Of a DNA stretch of 64,000 nucleotides, positions 34,713 through 43,295 are shown piece after piece. The translations under genes were made by a program, and so were the position numbers. Source of the stretch: Candidatus Termititenax sp. GTDB taxonomy: Bacteria > Margulisbacteria > Riflemargulisbacteria > GWF2-35-9 > DYQY01. The stretch covers positions 88,277-152,276 of the forward strand of contig DYQY01000005.1 in assembly GCA_020719045.1 (NCBI GenBank). Reading direction: 5' to 3'. Below the pieces are notes generated by a model. It saw nothing but the letters and a program-made list of their open reading frames with translations, was not told where the DNA came from and made no database searches. Every line of letters begins with the position of its first letter. Positions within the stretch are counted from its first letter, which is position 1.

Positions 34713-35177
34713 ATGCAGGAAGAAAAGGTAAGCAAAATAGAGGAGAAAAATGACGAACTGTTACAGTTTGTTACTTTTTTCATTGGTGAAGAGCTTTATG
34801 GGGTAGATATTTATAAAGTTCGTGAAGTTATTAAGCTAATAAGTATTACCTCTGTTCCGAGAAGCACTGAATATGTTGTTGGTGTTATTAATCTAAGAGG
34901 TCAAGTTATTCCAGTTATTGATTTAAGGCTTAGATTTTCTCTTACTGCCAAAGAATATGATAAGCATACACGTATTATTATTTGCGATGTAAAAGGCAAA
35001 AAAGTAGGTATGATTGTGGATAAAATGAATAAGGTTGAACGAATCCAAGAAAGTAAAATGAAAAAAGAGACTAATGTTATTTCTAGTATTGATGCTGATT
35101 TTATCGATCGTATAGGTAAAATAGGTGAAAATATTATGGTTGTTATCGATCTTGAACTGCTTTTTGGAAAAATGTAA
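34713..35177 (+). CDS. cheW: Chemotaxis coupling protein CheW
   Basis: 154 residues: QFVTFFIGEELYGVDIYKVREV, SVPRSTEYVVGVINLRGQVIPVIDLR and a second beta-barrel half ending VVIDLELLF are classic CheW. It couples receptors to CheA. No other che gene is in the window, but flagellar genes lie 6 kb downstream. Its stop overlaps the dgt ATG by one base. Confidence 0.95.
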   Translation: MQEEKVSKIEEKNDELLQFVTFFIGEELYGVDIYKVREVIKLISITSVPRSTEYVVGVINLRGQVIPVIDLRLRFSLTAKEYDKHTRIIICDVKGKKVGMIVDKMNKVERIQESKMKKETNVISSIDADFIDRIGKIGENIMVVIDLELLFGKM

Positions 35178-36328
35178 TGTTTGATCGCTGGTATTTTGAG
35201 AGTAGGGAGATAAGAGAACTTAAACCCTACGCAATCTACGCTAGAAACTCCAAAGGACGTAAGTACACAGAGGACCCAGATGAGCAAAGGACCTGCTTTC
35301 AACGGGATAGAGACAGAATAGTTCACTCAAAAGCTTTCCGTAGGCTTAAACATAAAACACAAGTATTTGTCTCAAACGAAAACGATCATTTTAGAACAAG
35401 GCTTACACATACACTTGAGGTTTGTCAGATTGCTAGGCATATTGCAAGAGTGCTTGGATGTAACGAGGATTTAGTAGAATCAATAGCTTTGGCACATGAC
35501 TTAGGGCACACTCCTTTTGGGCATGCTGGTGAAGAGATGTTAGATGAACTTTTGGTTAATCACGGTGGGTTTGAACATAATAACCAAAGTAAACGAGTAG
35601 TAGAGTTATTGGAGAATAAGTATCCTTGGTTTACAGGGATTAATTTAACGATTGAAGTTTTAGAAGGTTTAATGAAGCATCATACTCCTTTTGATAATCC
35701 ACAGAATTTAGCAGAAAACGAACTGATTCATCCATCCATGGAAGCTCAGATTGTTAACTTGGCTGACCAGCTTGCCTATATTAACCATGACCTAGATGAT
35801 GGATTGTCGTCTGGTATCTTGAATCACGAGGAGCTTATTTCAGAGGTGGAATTATGGAGGGAAGCTCAGATTGTTAATGAGCATAGGTTTGAAATGTTAA
35901 GGGAAGAACAAAAACGTTTCTTAAATGTTAGATATTTAATTAACACAATGATAAATGAAGCTGTAGCAAATAGTGAAAGATTGATTAGTGAGTTTGGGAT
36001 ATTAACAGTGGATGACGTTTATAATTGTGATCAAATAATAATTGATTATACAAGCGATTTTAAGCAGAAATTGGGGTTCATGCAGAAGTATTTGTATGAG
36101 AAGTTCTATTCTGACTATCGAGTTTTACAGATGTCAATTAAGGGTAGAAATATTATTAAAGAATTGTTTGAGTTTTATTTAGCAAATATTGAGACGTTGC
36201 CTGTTGAGATGCGGAATAAGATTGGACAAGAAGGCTTCTCTGCTCATAGAGTTATTGCTGATCATATTGCGTTAATGACAGACAATTATGTTATTTCAGA
36301 GCATGCAAGATTAATAATTAAGTCTTAA
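35177..36328 (+). CDS. dgt: Deoxyguanosinetriphosphate triphosphohydrolase-like protein
   Basis: 383 residues with the HD phosphohydrolase motifs: RDRDRIVHSKAFRRLKHKTQVF, the metal-binding His in RTRLTHTLEV, the HD pair in ALAHDLGHTPFGHAGE and the later GFEHNNQS. The family hydrolyses dNTPs to nucleoside and triphosphate. It overlaps the convergent gene at 36325 by four bases. The start overlaps the cheW stop. Confidence 0.94.
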   Translation: MFDRWYFESREIRELKPYAIYARNSKGRKYTEDPDEQRTCFQRDRDRIVHSKAFRRLKHKTQVFVSNENDHFRTRLTHTLEVCQIARHIARVLGCNEDLVESIALAHDLGHTPFGHAGEEMLDELLVNHGGFEHNNQSKRVVELLENKYPWFTGINLTIEVLEGLMKHHTPFDNPQNLAENELIHPSMEAQIVNLADQLAYINHDLDDGLSSGILNHEELISEVELWREAQIVNEHRFEMLREEQKRFLNVRYLINTMINEAVANSERLISEFGILTVDDVYNCDQIIIDYTSDFKQKLGFMQKYLYEKFYSDYRVLQMSIKGRNIIKELFEFYLANIETLPVEMRNKIGQEGFSAHRVIADHIALMTDNYVISEHARLIIKS

Positions 36329-37431
36329 TTTGTATTAGTTTTATTTTTTTCGAATTCTGCTTTTAGTTTCATTGTATCTCCGATTATGTCTGAGATGTTT
36401 TGTTGCATTTTTGCAATTTTTTGTTTTTGTGCTAGTTCTTCTTTCATCTTGAGAGTATCGCCAACGATGTTTTTAATGGATTCTTTCAGCTTAGCTTGGT
36501 CGATTCCTGCCATACCTTTATTGTCCTTGTCTAGCATGCCTTCGGCTTTGAGTTTAGCAATAAGCTTAGCTTTAACATCATCTTTAACGCCTTTAAGTTT
36601 TAAGTCTTTTTCTGTAATTGATGTTTTATTATTAATAGAAGCGGTGATTGCTTCCATGGTTGTTTCTATATAGTATGCATAGCAGATAGTAGTTATTTTT
36701 GCAGACAACTTTGCTAGTTCTTTGTGTTGTGCTTTTGTTAGTTTTCCACTACTTTGTTTGGATAATTCTTCATAAAATTTTGTACCTAAATATTCTTTAT
36801 TTCTTAAAGCCATAAGTGTATTAAGTGAACAACCAGCGATTACATTTTCATCAGAAACAAGTAATAATGATATTAGTGTTTCGTCTGCAAGTGGTTTTGC
36901 ATCAGGTGCAAGTCTGCTAAGTAGCGATATTTTTTTAGCGTTAGATAAATTTTCTGGGGCGTAGAATTTAAGCGAAGTTTTTATGGTTAGAGCATCAACA
37001 TAGGGTAGGACTGCATCTAGTACTTTCTCAGAGTGAGCACAGGTATCTTTGTAAGTTTTTATAAGGAACTCTACCTTTTTATTTTTATTAATTTTATTAA
37101 ATGAATTAAGGTCATTACTAAGTATTTTAGTAGATAAAACCTTGTATTCTTCTTCTGACATAAACTCTTCAGAGTTTAAGGAGTTTTCAACTTCCGATTC
37201 AAGTTGATTTAATAATATTTTTTCTTTCATAAGTTGTTGTTGAGGGTTATCAGCGATAACTGGATTGTTTGTTTGTTTGGAAATAATAGCAGAATCTGCT
37301 TCTTCTTTTTCATTGTATTCTTGGGTAACTTTAATATTTCTGAGAGTTTTAGTTTTAAGCTCAAGTTTGATTTCTTCGCCTACGGTTGCGTTAATCTGTG
37401 CTTGGTTTATGGCTGCATTTTCTATAGTCAT
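36325..37431 (-). CDS. Uncharacterised alpha-helical protein with C-terminal IGDT repeat
   Basis: 368 residues, no signal peptide or membrane helix, rich in Lys, Glu and Ala, predicted mostly helical. I recognise no family. The C-terminus has two related helices: SIKNIVGDTLKMKEEL and NISDIIGDTMKLKAEF. A similar MIGDTLSEAMQSF occurs at the end of the transglutaminase-like protein at 39072-40223. It lies 12 bases after the 37444-38481 gene in one operon, with an AAAGGGG ribosome-binding site. A secreted-substrate or chaperone-like role near the flagellar locus is possible. Confidence 0.8.
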   Translation of the reverse strand: MTIENAAINQAQINATVGEEIKLELKTKTLRNIKVTQEYNEKEEADSAIISKQTNNPVIADNPQQQLMKEKILLNQLESEVENSLNSEEFMSEEEYKVLSTKILSNDLNSFNKINKNKKVEFLIKTYKDTCAHSEKVLDAVLPYVDALTIKTSLKFYAPENLSNAKKISLLSRLAPDAKPLADETLISLLLVSDENVIAGCSLNTLMALRNKEYLGTKFYEELSKQSSGKLTKAQHKELAKLSAKITTICYAYYIETTMEAITASINNKTSITEKDLKLKGVKDDVKAKLIAKLKAEGMLDKDNKGMAGIDQAKLKESIKNIVGDTLKMKEELAQKQKIAKMQQNISDIIGDTMKLKAEFEKNKTNTN

Positions 37432-37443
37432 TTATTTTCCCCT

Positions 37444-38481
37444 TTATGATGCAACATTATATATTTTATATACTTTTCCCTGAAGTTCTAGTTTTTCTAA
37501 ATCTTCAAGTTGATTAATCATTATTATTTCACCAGTTAGAGATTCAACTGCTAATGTAACAATTTTGTCGCTATGAAGTGGGTGAGTAGCCTTATATATA
37601 TTGATGCCAGATTTGTCAGCAGCAGAAATTATCTTCTCATTATTATGTATTTCTTTAATTTTATTAAGATTAAGTTCCTTATTTAGTTTTGTTCGGAACT
37701 GTTCAATATCATCCCAACCAAGGCACTCAAGTGTTTCTTTTGCATCAACGAAGCCTGTATTATCATCATAGATTAGCATTTCTGGTGAGTATCTTTGGTT
37801 AAACGTTTTAAGATTTTTTAGGTAGCGTAGTGATGCTTGCATGTTTAAGCTAAAAAGCTGCTGTTGTTTAACTAGTGAACTGTTTTTAATTTGACCAGCT
37901 TTTTGTGAATTATTAGCTTGGGTATCGTTATCCGTCAGAATGGAGTCTTCAACTTCTTCTGTATCCGCGATGTCTTCGGCCCCACCAGGTTTGCTTTGTA
38001 CTTTTTTAAACCAACCTTTAAATAGAGCAACATTAGAGGCTAGATTTAATGGGTTTAATGTTGATTCTTTGCTTTCTCCAAGCAGTTTATTCTGAAGATT
38101 TGATTTGTTATCTTTAGCCTGTTCTTTAAGTTTATTTAGTTGAGTGTCCTGTAAAAATTCAGCAATATTTGCTTTTGCTGCTGTTAGTGTGTGTGAATCA
38201 GGTTTCTGAATAAGTTGCTGAACATTTTTCATAACCTCAGCTTGATTATTTTTATTTTGAGTTGTTTGGTTTTCTGTTTTTGAGCTTATCTCACTATAGG
38301 TGCGCTGTGTTTCTTGAGACTCTTCTTGTTTAACAACCTCTTTTAGTTGTTGCTGAATACTGTCTGGATTAACTTTGTGCTTTTGGCTTGGTAAATTTAG
38401 TTTGCCAGCAAAATCATTGCCAGATTGAACCTGTTTATCATAAGAAATATTATAACTATTTTGCACATTTCCTATATCCAT
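37444..38481 (-). CDS. Uncharacterised polar protein, possible secreted substrate
   Basis: 345 residues from ATG 38481, which has a GGGGG ribosome-binding site 8 bases upstream; a frame open to 38511 gives alternative starts. The first ~200 residues are Gln/Asn/Lys/Ser-rich and probably disordered (NIQ-type spacing, ENQTTQNKNNQAEV). The last ~120 residues look folded (SPEMLIYDDNTGFVDAKETL and following). No known domain is visible. The polar N-terminus resembles substrates of type III export, but this is only suggestive. It is the first gene of a two-gene operon divergent from 38613. Confidence 0.75.
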   Translation of the reverse strand: MDIGNVQNSYNISYDKQVQSGNDFAGKLNLPSQKHKVNPDSIQQQLKEVVKQEESQETQRTYSEISSKTENQTTQNKNNQAEVMKNVQQLIQKPDSHTLTAAKANIAEFLQDTQLNKLKEQAKDNKSNLQNKLLGESKESTLNPLNLASNVALFKGWFKKVQSKPGGAEDIADTEEVEDSILTDNDTQANNSQKAGQIKNSSLVKQQQLFSLNMQASLRYLKNLKTFNQRYSPEMLIYDDNTGFVDAKETLECLGWDDIEQFRTKLNKELNLNKIKEIHNNEKIISAADKSGINIYKATHPLHSDKIVTLAVESLTGEIIMINQLEDLEKLELQGKVYKIYNVAS

Positions 38482-38612
38482 ATATATATCCCCCATAATA
38501 TATACGCCCAAAAACCAATATTTTATTCATTAATAATTTTCGATACATTTATTTATAGATTCTTGGCGATACTAGATATGTTAGTAGAAAATTGTATATA
38601 GGGGGAAAAGAG
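38482..38612. promoter_or_regulatory. Shared divergent control region of the four-gene locus
   Basis: 131 bases between two divergent genes, each with a GGGGG-type ribosome-binding site. GGCGTATA (minus strand, near 38507-38500) and GGCGATAC (plus strand, 38565-38572) faintly resemble the -10 element of flagellar sigma-28. The matching -35 elements are not convincing, so FliA control is only a possibility. Confidence 0.3.
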
Positions 38613-39053
38613 ATGACAGACATAAATAGTACTAATAATGATATAACTTTTTCAAAGTATTTATCTGGCACTGCTTATGTTGATATAACTGAGCAGAGTA
38701 AAACTCTTTTAAGTGATAATAAGCTTGATGAGCAAGAGATTCTTGGAATGACACTCATGTATGAAGGTGCGGAGACTACTGTTGGTAATTTATTATCAGA
38801 AAAAAAGGCTGAAGGTCAGGAAGTAAGCCTCAACTTTTTGTTTGGTGGTGAGGTTGACTCAACGAAGGTAAGTATCTCTGATATGTCTACATATGGAGCA
38901 TCAAAGAGTAATGGTAAAATGAGTTGTACTTTAACACAGGAAGATATATATAATCAGTTGATTGATGATATGATTTGGGATCAGTTGAAGGATAGCCTTA
39001 AGGAAGTTGCTAGCCAAGGACTAGGAACATTTTCTTACGATAAAGATAATTAA
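38613..39053 (+). CDS. Uncharacterised small acidic protein
   Basis: 146 residues from ATG 38613, which has GGGGGAAAAG just upstream; the in-frame codon at 38592 lacks any such site. The protein is acidic, Ser/Asp-rich and without membrane segments (TDINSTNNDITFSKYLSG start, LTQEDIYNQLIDDMIWDQL near the end). No family is recognised. It is followed after 18 bases by the transglutaminase-like gene and is probably co-expressed; a chaperone or co-substrate role is conceivable. Confidence 0.72.
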   Translation: MTDINSTNNDITFSKYLSGTAYVDITEQSKTLLSDNKLDEQEILGMTLMYEGAETTVGNLLSEKKAEGQEVSLNFLFGGEVDSTKVSISDMSTYGASKSNGKMSCTLTQEDIYNQLIDDMIWDQLKDSLKEVASQGLGTFSYDKDN

Positions 39054-39071
39054 CAAGAGGAGGGGATTTAG

Positions 39072-40223
39072 ATGGTAGATTTTATTAATAATATCGGAAT
39101 AGATGCACAAGGAGGAGTTGGACAAATCCCTCTGGATAATGCACTTCAAGAAGAAGGATTGGTGCAAGAATCAGTAGAGATGGAGTATAGTTATACTGGC
39201 GCTACAACAACAAAGAATAATGATTATCAGCTTGTTAAACTAAGTATTAATGGTCAGCAGTATACTGGGATACCAGATATCTTCCAGTCAAATGATCCGG
39301 CAATTAAAACAATGTTTGATGCTCTTAGGTCAGATTCTGTAATAACTGATGATATGACTCTTGAAGATCAAAAAATGATTATGTCATATTTAGTTTCACT
39401 ATCTAACACTGTGCAAGAGAATTCAGGCACCAATAAGGCTACGGCATTTAATGGGACTGAGAATGTTTCCGTAACTTCTTTTATTGAGCCACAAGATGAA
39501 GCTGTATCAAGTCTAGCTTCTCAGCTTCAAGCACAGGGAATAATTACATCATCAATGTCAGACGCAGAGAAATTAGCAGCAATTACTAGCTATGTTAATG
39601 CAAATGTAAGTTATGAGACAGATGCTGTAGGAGAAGGTTGGAGCACAGCTGCAAATACTATTGCATCAGGGTCAGGCGATTGTGAGGATATGGCAGTATT
39701 AGTTGCAAGTTTAGCTATTGCTTGTGGTGTAGATGAGTCAAATGTTCAGGTTTGTGTTAAAGCTGGAAGTGCAGATAATCAAGGTCACGTTGTTGTTGGT
39801 TTATTTAATAGTAATGGTCAAATATCAACGTTTGACGCAATAACAAATGAGAAATCAAGCGCTACTTCATCTGACTTTACTTTTACATTTAGCACTACAA
39901 CGGTAACTAGTGGAGATGGTTCTGTTGGTAATGGGTGGGCAATGGAAGATGCTAGTAACGCAAATAGTTTATATACTGCGGCATCTGTTGTTTCACAAGT
40001 AAGAAATACTATAGCTAATGCAATAGATGGAACCTATAGTAGTATGTTAGATTATGCTAATAAGTTGGATCAATATACAGACCCTGGTAAGTTATTTATA
40101 CTGCAACAGGAATTGCAGACGATGAAAGATATGATTGCAACCTATACTGCTGTTGGTAAAATGATTGGTGATACATTATCAGAAGCAATGCAGAGCTTCG
40201 CTTCTGCACTAAATAACAGTTAG
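39072..40223 (+). CDS. Transglutaminase-like cysteine protein with needle-like C-terminus
   Basis: 383 residues. The central domain (about 160-270) has a transglutaminase-like triad: Cys in GSGDCEDMAVLVASLA, His in NQGHVVVGLF and Asp in STFDAITN. The N-terminus is Ser/Thr/Asn-rich with no signal peptide. The last ~60 residues (YANKLDQYTDPGKLFILQQ onward, MKDMIATYTAVGKMIGDTL) form a helical hairpin-like pattern with a DP turn, reminiscent of type III secretion needle or rod subunits. An AGGAGGGG ribosome-binding site is present. It overlaps convergent yqeK by four bases. Enzyme activity and secretion are inference. Confidence 0.8.
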   Translation: MVDFINNIGIDAQGGVGQIPLDNALQEEGLVQESVEMEYSYTGATTTKNNDYQLVKLSINGQQYTGIPDIFQSNDPAIKTMFDALRSDSVITDDMTLEDQKMIMSYLVSLSNTVQENSGTNKATAFNGTENVSVTSFIEPQDEAVSSLASQLQAQGIITSSMSDAEKLAAITSYVNANVSYETDAVGEGWSTAANTIASGSGDCEDMAVLVASLAIACGVDESNVQVCVKAGSADNQGHVVVGLFNSNGQISTFDAITNEKSSATSSDFTFTFSTTTVTSGDGSVGNGWAMEDASNANSLYTAASVVSQVRNTIANAIDGTYSSMLDYANKLDQYTDPGKLFILQQELQTMKDMIATYTAVGKMIGDTLSEAMQSFASALNNS

Positions 40224-40789
40224 TTGTTAACGGTGCTAATTAGATGATTGTAGCAATCTAAAGATTGCTTATCAATAAAGCGTTCTGTTTCAATAAGTCT
40301 ATTCATTGAGTATTTAACAGCAATTATCATTGTTTTGTTGATGTCTTGAAAGACCAAATCTTTCATTATTTGTGCTTCTGGGTATTTTCTGCCAGATTCA
40401 GCTTTATCGGCAATAAAGATTATTTTTTCTAGCAAGCTCATGTTTGTTTTTCCTGTTGTGTGCCAGTGGATTGCTTCAATAATATCTTTATCATTTATGT
40501 GAAGTTCATGTTCAATAATTAAAGCCCCGATTGGAGCGTGAAGGAGTTTCTTGTTTAGTATTTCAGACTCAGAAAGTGTGTAGTTATGTTCACGAGCAGT
40601 GATTATAGATTTTTCGAAAGTGTACTCTTTTGCAATGTCATGGAGAATACCAGCAGTATAAGCTTTTTCTGAACTAATACCATAATGCTTGGCTATGTCT
40701 TTGGCTAATTCAGCAACACGATACGAATGATTAATTCTATCCTCAGAGTGAAGATATTCACGAATAATGTCTTTTAGATCTTTTTCCAT
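40220..40789 (-). CDS. yqeK: HD-domain hydrolase YqeK-like
   Basis: 189 residues with HD-domain motifs: DRINHSYRVAELAKDIA, AGILHDIAKEY, LLHAPIGALI and AIHWHTTG. YqeK family members cleave Ap4A symmetrically. In many bacteria yqeK sits with nadD and rsfS; here neither is adjacent. It follows the RRM gene by 18 bases on the minus strand. Confidence 0.9.
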   Translation of the reverse strand: MEKDLKDIIREYLHSEDRINHSYRVAELAKDIAKHYGISSEKAYTAGILHDIAKEYTFEKSIITAREHNYTLSESEILNKKLLHAPIGALIIEHELHINDKDIIEAIHWHTTGKTNMSLLEKIIFIADKAESGRKYPEAQIMKDLVFQDINKTMIIAVKYSMNRLIETERFIDKQSLDCYNHLISTVNN

Positions 40790-40807
40790 TTAGCGAATTA
40801 TAAATTT

Positions 40808-41044
40808 TTAGTTGACTATCAGTTCTCTGCCATTAAGTTCATAGCCATGCATTTTTTTAATTATTGTTTCAGCATGCTCATTTGGAACTTCAATAAAGGC
40901 AAATCCTCTTGGTTGACCTGTTAGTGTGTCTGTTTCTATTTTTGCTCTAATATTATCAACTTCGTTAACGTCTTTGAATAAAGCAGCTAGTTCTTCTTCT
41001 GTTGTTTCCCAAGAAAGGTTTCCTACGTATAGACTTGTACTCAT
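40808..41044 (-). CDS. RRM-type RNA-binding protein
   Basis: 78 residues forming a single RRM: SLYVGNLSWETTEEEL (RNP2) and QPRGFAFIEV (RNP1). It resembles the small cyanobacterial-type Rbp proteins, which act in RNA metabolism and cold response. A strong AAGGAGG Shine-Dalgarno and a promoter at 41066-41101 show conventional leadered expression. Confidence 0.93.
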   Translation of the reverse strand: MSTSLYVGNLSWETTEEELAALFKDVNEVDNIRAKIETDTLTGQPRGFAFIEVPNEHAETIIKKMHGYELNGRELIVN

Positions 41045-41065
41045 AATGTTCCTCCTTCTGCTTTG

Positions 41066-41101
41066 TATTTAAATTATAGTTAAAATATCACTAAAAATCA
41101 A
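41066..41101 (-). promoter_or_regulatory. Promoter of the RRM gene
   Basis: Minus strand TTGATT, 17 bases, TATAAT (41078-41073), start near 41066, a 22-base leader with AAGGAGG. One of the best leadered promoters in the window. Confidence 0.7.
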
Positions 41102-41186
41102 ACCCTATAAACGTATATTCCTTACAATTAGTTTACTATTTTATGGGTTTTGTTCTAGTTAATTGAATACAAAGATTGGCTTGCTA

Positions 41187-41202
41187 TGTTATTATTTCTC
41201 TA
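41187..41202 (+). promoter_or_regulatory. flhA extended -10, predicted leaderless start
   Basis: TGT-TATTAT (41187-41195), a TGN-extended -10, is followed by six bases and ATG at 41202. No Shine-Dalgarno is present. The TTG at 41163 lies upstream of the predicted transcript start. Confidence 0.55.
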
Positions 41203-43295
41203 TGGAAAAATCAGTAGCAAGTAATAAGGCAGGAATATTTAACGATCTATTTATGGTCTTTGGGGTTTTTGCAATTTTGATAATGATATTAATTCCACTG
41301 CCAGCTTTTTTGATTGATATTGTTGTTTCACTGAATTTTACAATTTCTGTTTTGATTCTTTTGGTTACAATGAATACAAAAGACGCAGTTCAGTTTAATG
41401 TTTTTCCAACATTTTTATTAATTATTACTTTATTTAGATTGGCTTTAGGTATTTTGATAACTAGGTCACTTATGTTAACTGCTTCTGCTGGAAGTATAGT
41501 TTCAACTTTTGGACAGTTTGTTGTTGGAGGTAACTATGTAGTTGGTATTATGATTTTTATGGTTTTAGTTATTATTCAGTTTGTGGTTATCACTGGTGGT
41601 GCACAGAGAGTTGCGGAAGTTGCAGCAAGATTTACTTTAGATGCTATGCCAGGTAAACAGATGGCAATCGATGCTGATTTGAATGCAGGTCTTATTGATG
41701 AGGAAACCGCTAAGAGAAAAAGATTAGATATTGCCAAAGAAGCTGACTTTTATGGTTCTATGGACGGTGCTACCAAATTTATTCGTGGGGACTCCATTGC
41801 TTCAATTATTATTATTTTGGTAAATATTTTTGGAGGTTTTGTTATCGGTGTTGTTCAGTTAGGTATGCCACTTATTCAAGCTTTGCAGGTGTATACTCTT
41901 CTTACTGTCGGAGCAGGTATTGTTTTGCAGGTTCCAGCTTTATTAATATCGTCAGCTGCAGGTATTATTGTAACTAAGGCATCATCAGAAGTTAGTTTAG
42001 CTGCTGATATTAGAGACCAGATGTTTTCTCAACAGAAGGTTATGTATATTGCTTCAGCTCTTTCGGTATTGGCAATGCTTATACCTAGTATGCCAAAGCT
42101 TCCTTTTTTGGCTTCAGCTGTTTTCTTTTGGTATTTAGGTAATTCATTTAAGAAAATCGCCAAGGAAGAGGAGCATAAAAAGCCAGCTGACAGTCCAGCC
42201 CTAGGAAAAGGCGATGCAGGAAAAGAAGCTGCACCAGAAAAAATTGTTCCTAAAGTTGATGTTGATTTATTGGAGCTGGAAATAGGTTATGGTGTAATAC
42301 CACTAGTTGATCCTAAACAAGGCGGAACTTTACTTGAAAATATTACTTCAATGAGAAAGAAGTTGGCTTCTGAGCTTGGAATAATAATTCCTCCAATACG
42401 GATAAGAGACAACATAAGTCTTAAACCTAATCATTATGTAGTGAAGATTAAGGGCGCAGAAATGGCTTCAGGTGAAGTTATGAACGATAGACTTCTCGCA
42501 ATGGACCCAGGAGGGGTAACAGATAGAATTTCTGGTTTTGAGACAGTTGAGCCAGCGTTTGGACTTAATGCAATTTGGATAGTGTCAGCCGACAAGGAGA
42601 GGGCACAGGTTTCAGGGTATACAGTAGTTGATGCTGCAACAGTAATTATTACTCATATTACAGAAATTATTAGAAAGCATGCAGCAGAATTGTTGGGACG
42701 ACAGGAAGTCAAAATCTTAATAGATAACATTAAAGAAAAATATCCTGCTGTAATCGAGGAGCTAATTCCAACATTACTTACAATTGGGGAAGTTCAGAAG
42801 GTTTTAGGACAGTTATTAAATGAAAGAATACCAGTCAGAAATTTAGTTACCATTCTTGAGATACTTGCCGATAATGCTAGGATAAGTAAAAACGTTGATA
42901 ATCTGACATCAAATTGTAGACAAGGGCTTGCACGCCAGATAACTAAACAATATCAGACGCCAAAAGGTATTATTGTTGCAATTACACTTGACCCTTCCTT
43001 AGAACAGAAAATAGCAGACTCTATTCAATATACAGAACAGGGCTCATTTACTTCACTTAGTCCAATGTCTATCCAGCAGGTATTTCAGGGGCTTTCTGTT
43101 GAGATGGAAAAAGTAGTTAATATGGGTTATCAGCCGATAGTGTTATGTTCAACAAGCGTAAGACCTCATTTCAGAAAAATGACAGTTCGTACATTTCCCA
43201 ATTTAGTTGTATTGGCGTATAATGAGATATTAGCTGAAGTAGAGATTCAAGCTATAGGTTTAGTGAGGTTAATCAATGAGGATAAAGAAGTATGA
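41202..43295 (+). CDS. flhA: Flagellar biosynthesis protein FlhA
   Basis: 697 residues from ATG 41202. The N-terminal half has about eight membrane helices and the FHIPEP-type segment RVAEVAARFTLDAMPGKQM with AIDADLNAGLI. The C-terminal half is the cytoplasmic export-gate domain. The GDG-type motif usually seen before QIPALLIS reads VGAGIVLQVPALLIS here. SctV of type III secretion is related, but the flhF-flhG-fliA neighbourhood identifies a flagellar protein. It overlaps flhF by 20 bases. Confidence 0.93.
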   Translation: MEKSVASNKAGIFNDLFMVFGVFAILIMILIPLPAFLIDIVVSLNFTISVLILLVTMNTKDAVQFNVFPTFLLIITLFRLALGILITRSLMLTASAGSIVSTFGQFVVGGNYVVGIMIFMVLVIIQFVVITGGAQRVAEVAARFTLDAMPGKQMAIDADLNAGLIDEETAKRKRLDIAKEADFYGSMDGATKFIRGDSIASIIIILVNIFGGFVIGVVQLGMPLIQALQVYTLLTVGAGIVLQVPALLISSAAGIIVTKASSEVSLAADIRDQMFSQQKVMYIASALSVLAMLIPSMPKLPFLASAVFFWYLGNSFKKIAKEEEHKKPADSPALGKGDAGKEAAPEKIVPKVDVDLLELEIGYGVIPLVDPKQGGTLLENITSMRKKLASELGIIIPPIRIRDNISLKPNHYVVKIKGAEMASGEVMNDRLLAMDPGGVTDRISGFETVEPAFGLNAIWIVSADKERAQVSGYTVVDAATVIITHITEIIRKHAAELLGRQEVKILIDNIKEKYPAVIEELIPTLLTIGEVQKVLGQLLNERIPVRNLVTILEILADNARISKNVDNLTSNCRQGLARQITKQYQTPKGIIVAITLDPSLEQKIADSIQYTEQGSFTSLSPMSIQQVFQGLSVEMEKVVNMGYQPIVLCSTSVRPHFRKMTVRTFPNLVVLAYNEILAEVEIQAIGLVRLINEDKEV

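Noticed and set aside
38540-38572. Sigma-28 promoter for the 38613 operon
   Set aside because: GGCGATAC resembles the -10, but no TAAA-like -35 lies at the right distance; kept only as a weak possibility.
41163-41201. TTG start adding 13 residues to FlhA
   Set aside because: No ribosome-binding site, unusual N-terminus and an extended -10 inside this stretch; ATG 41202 is better.
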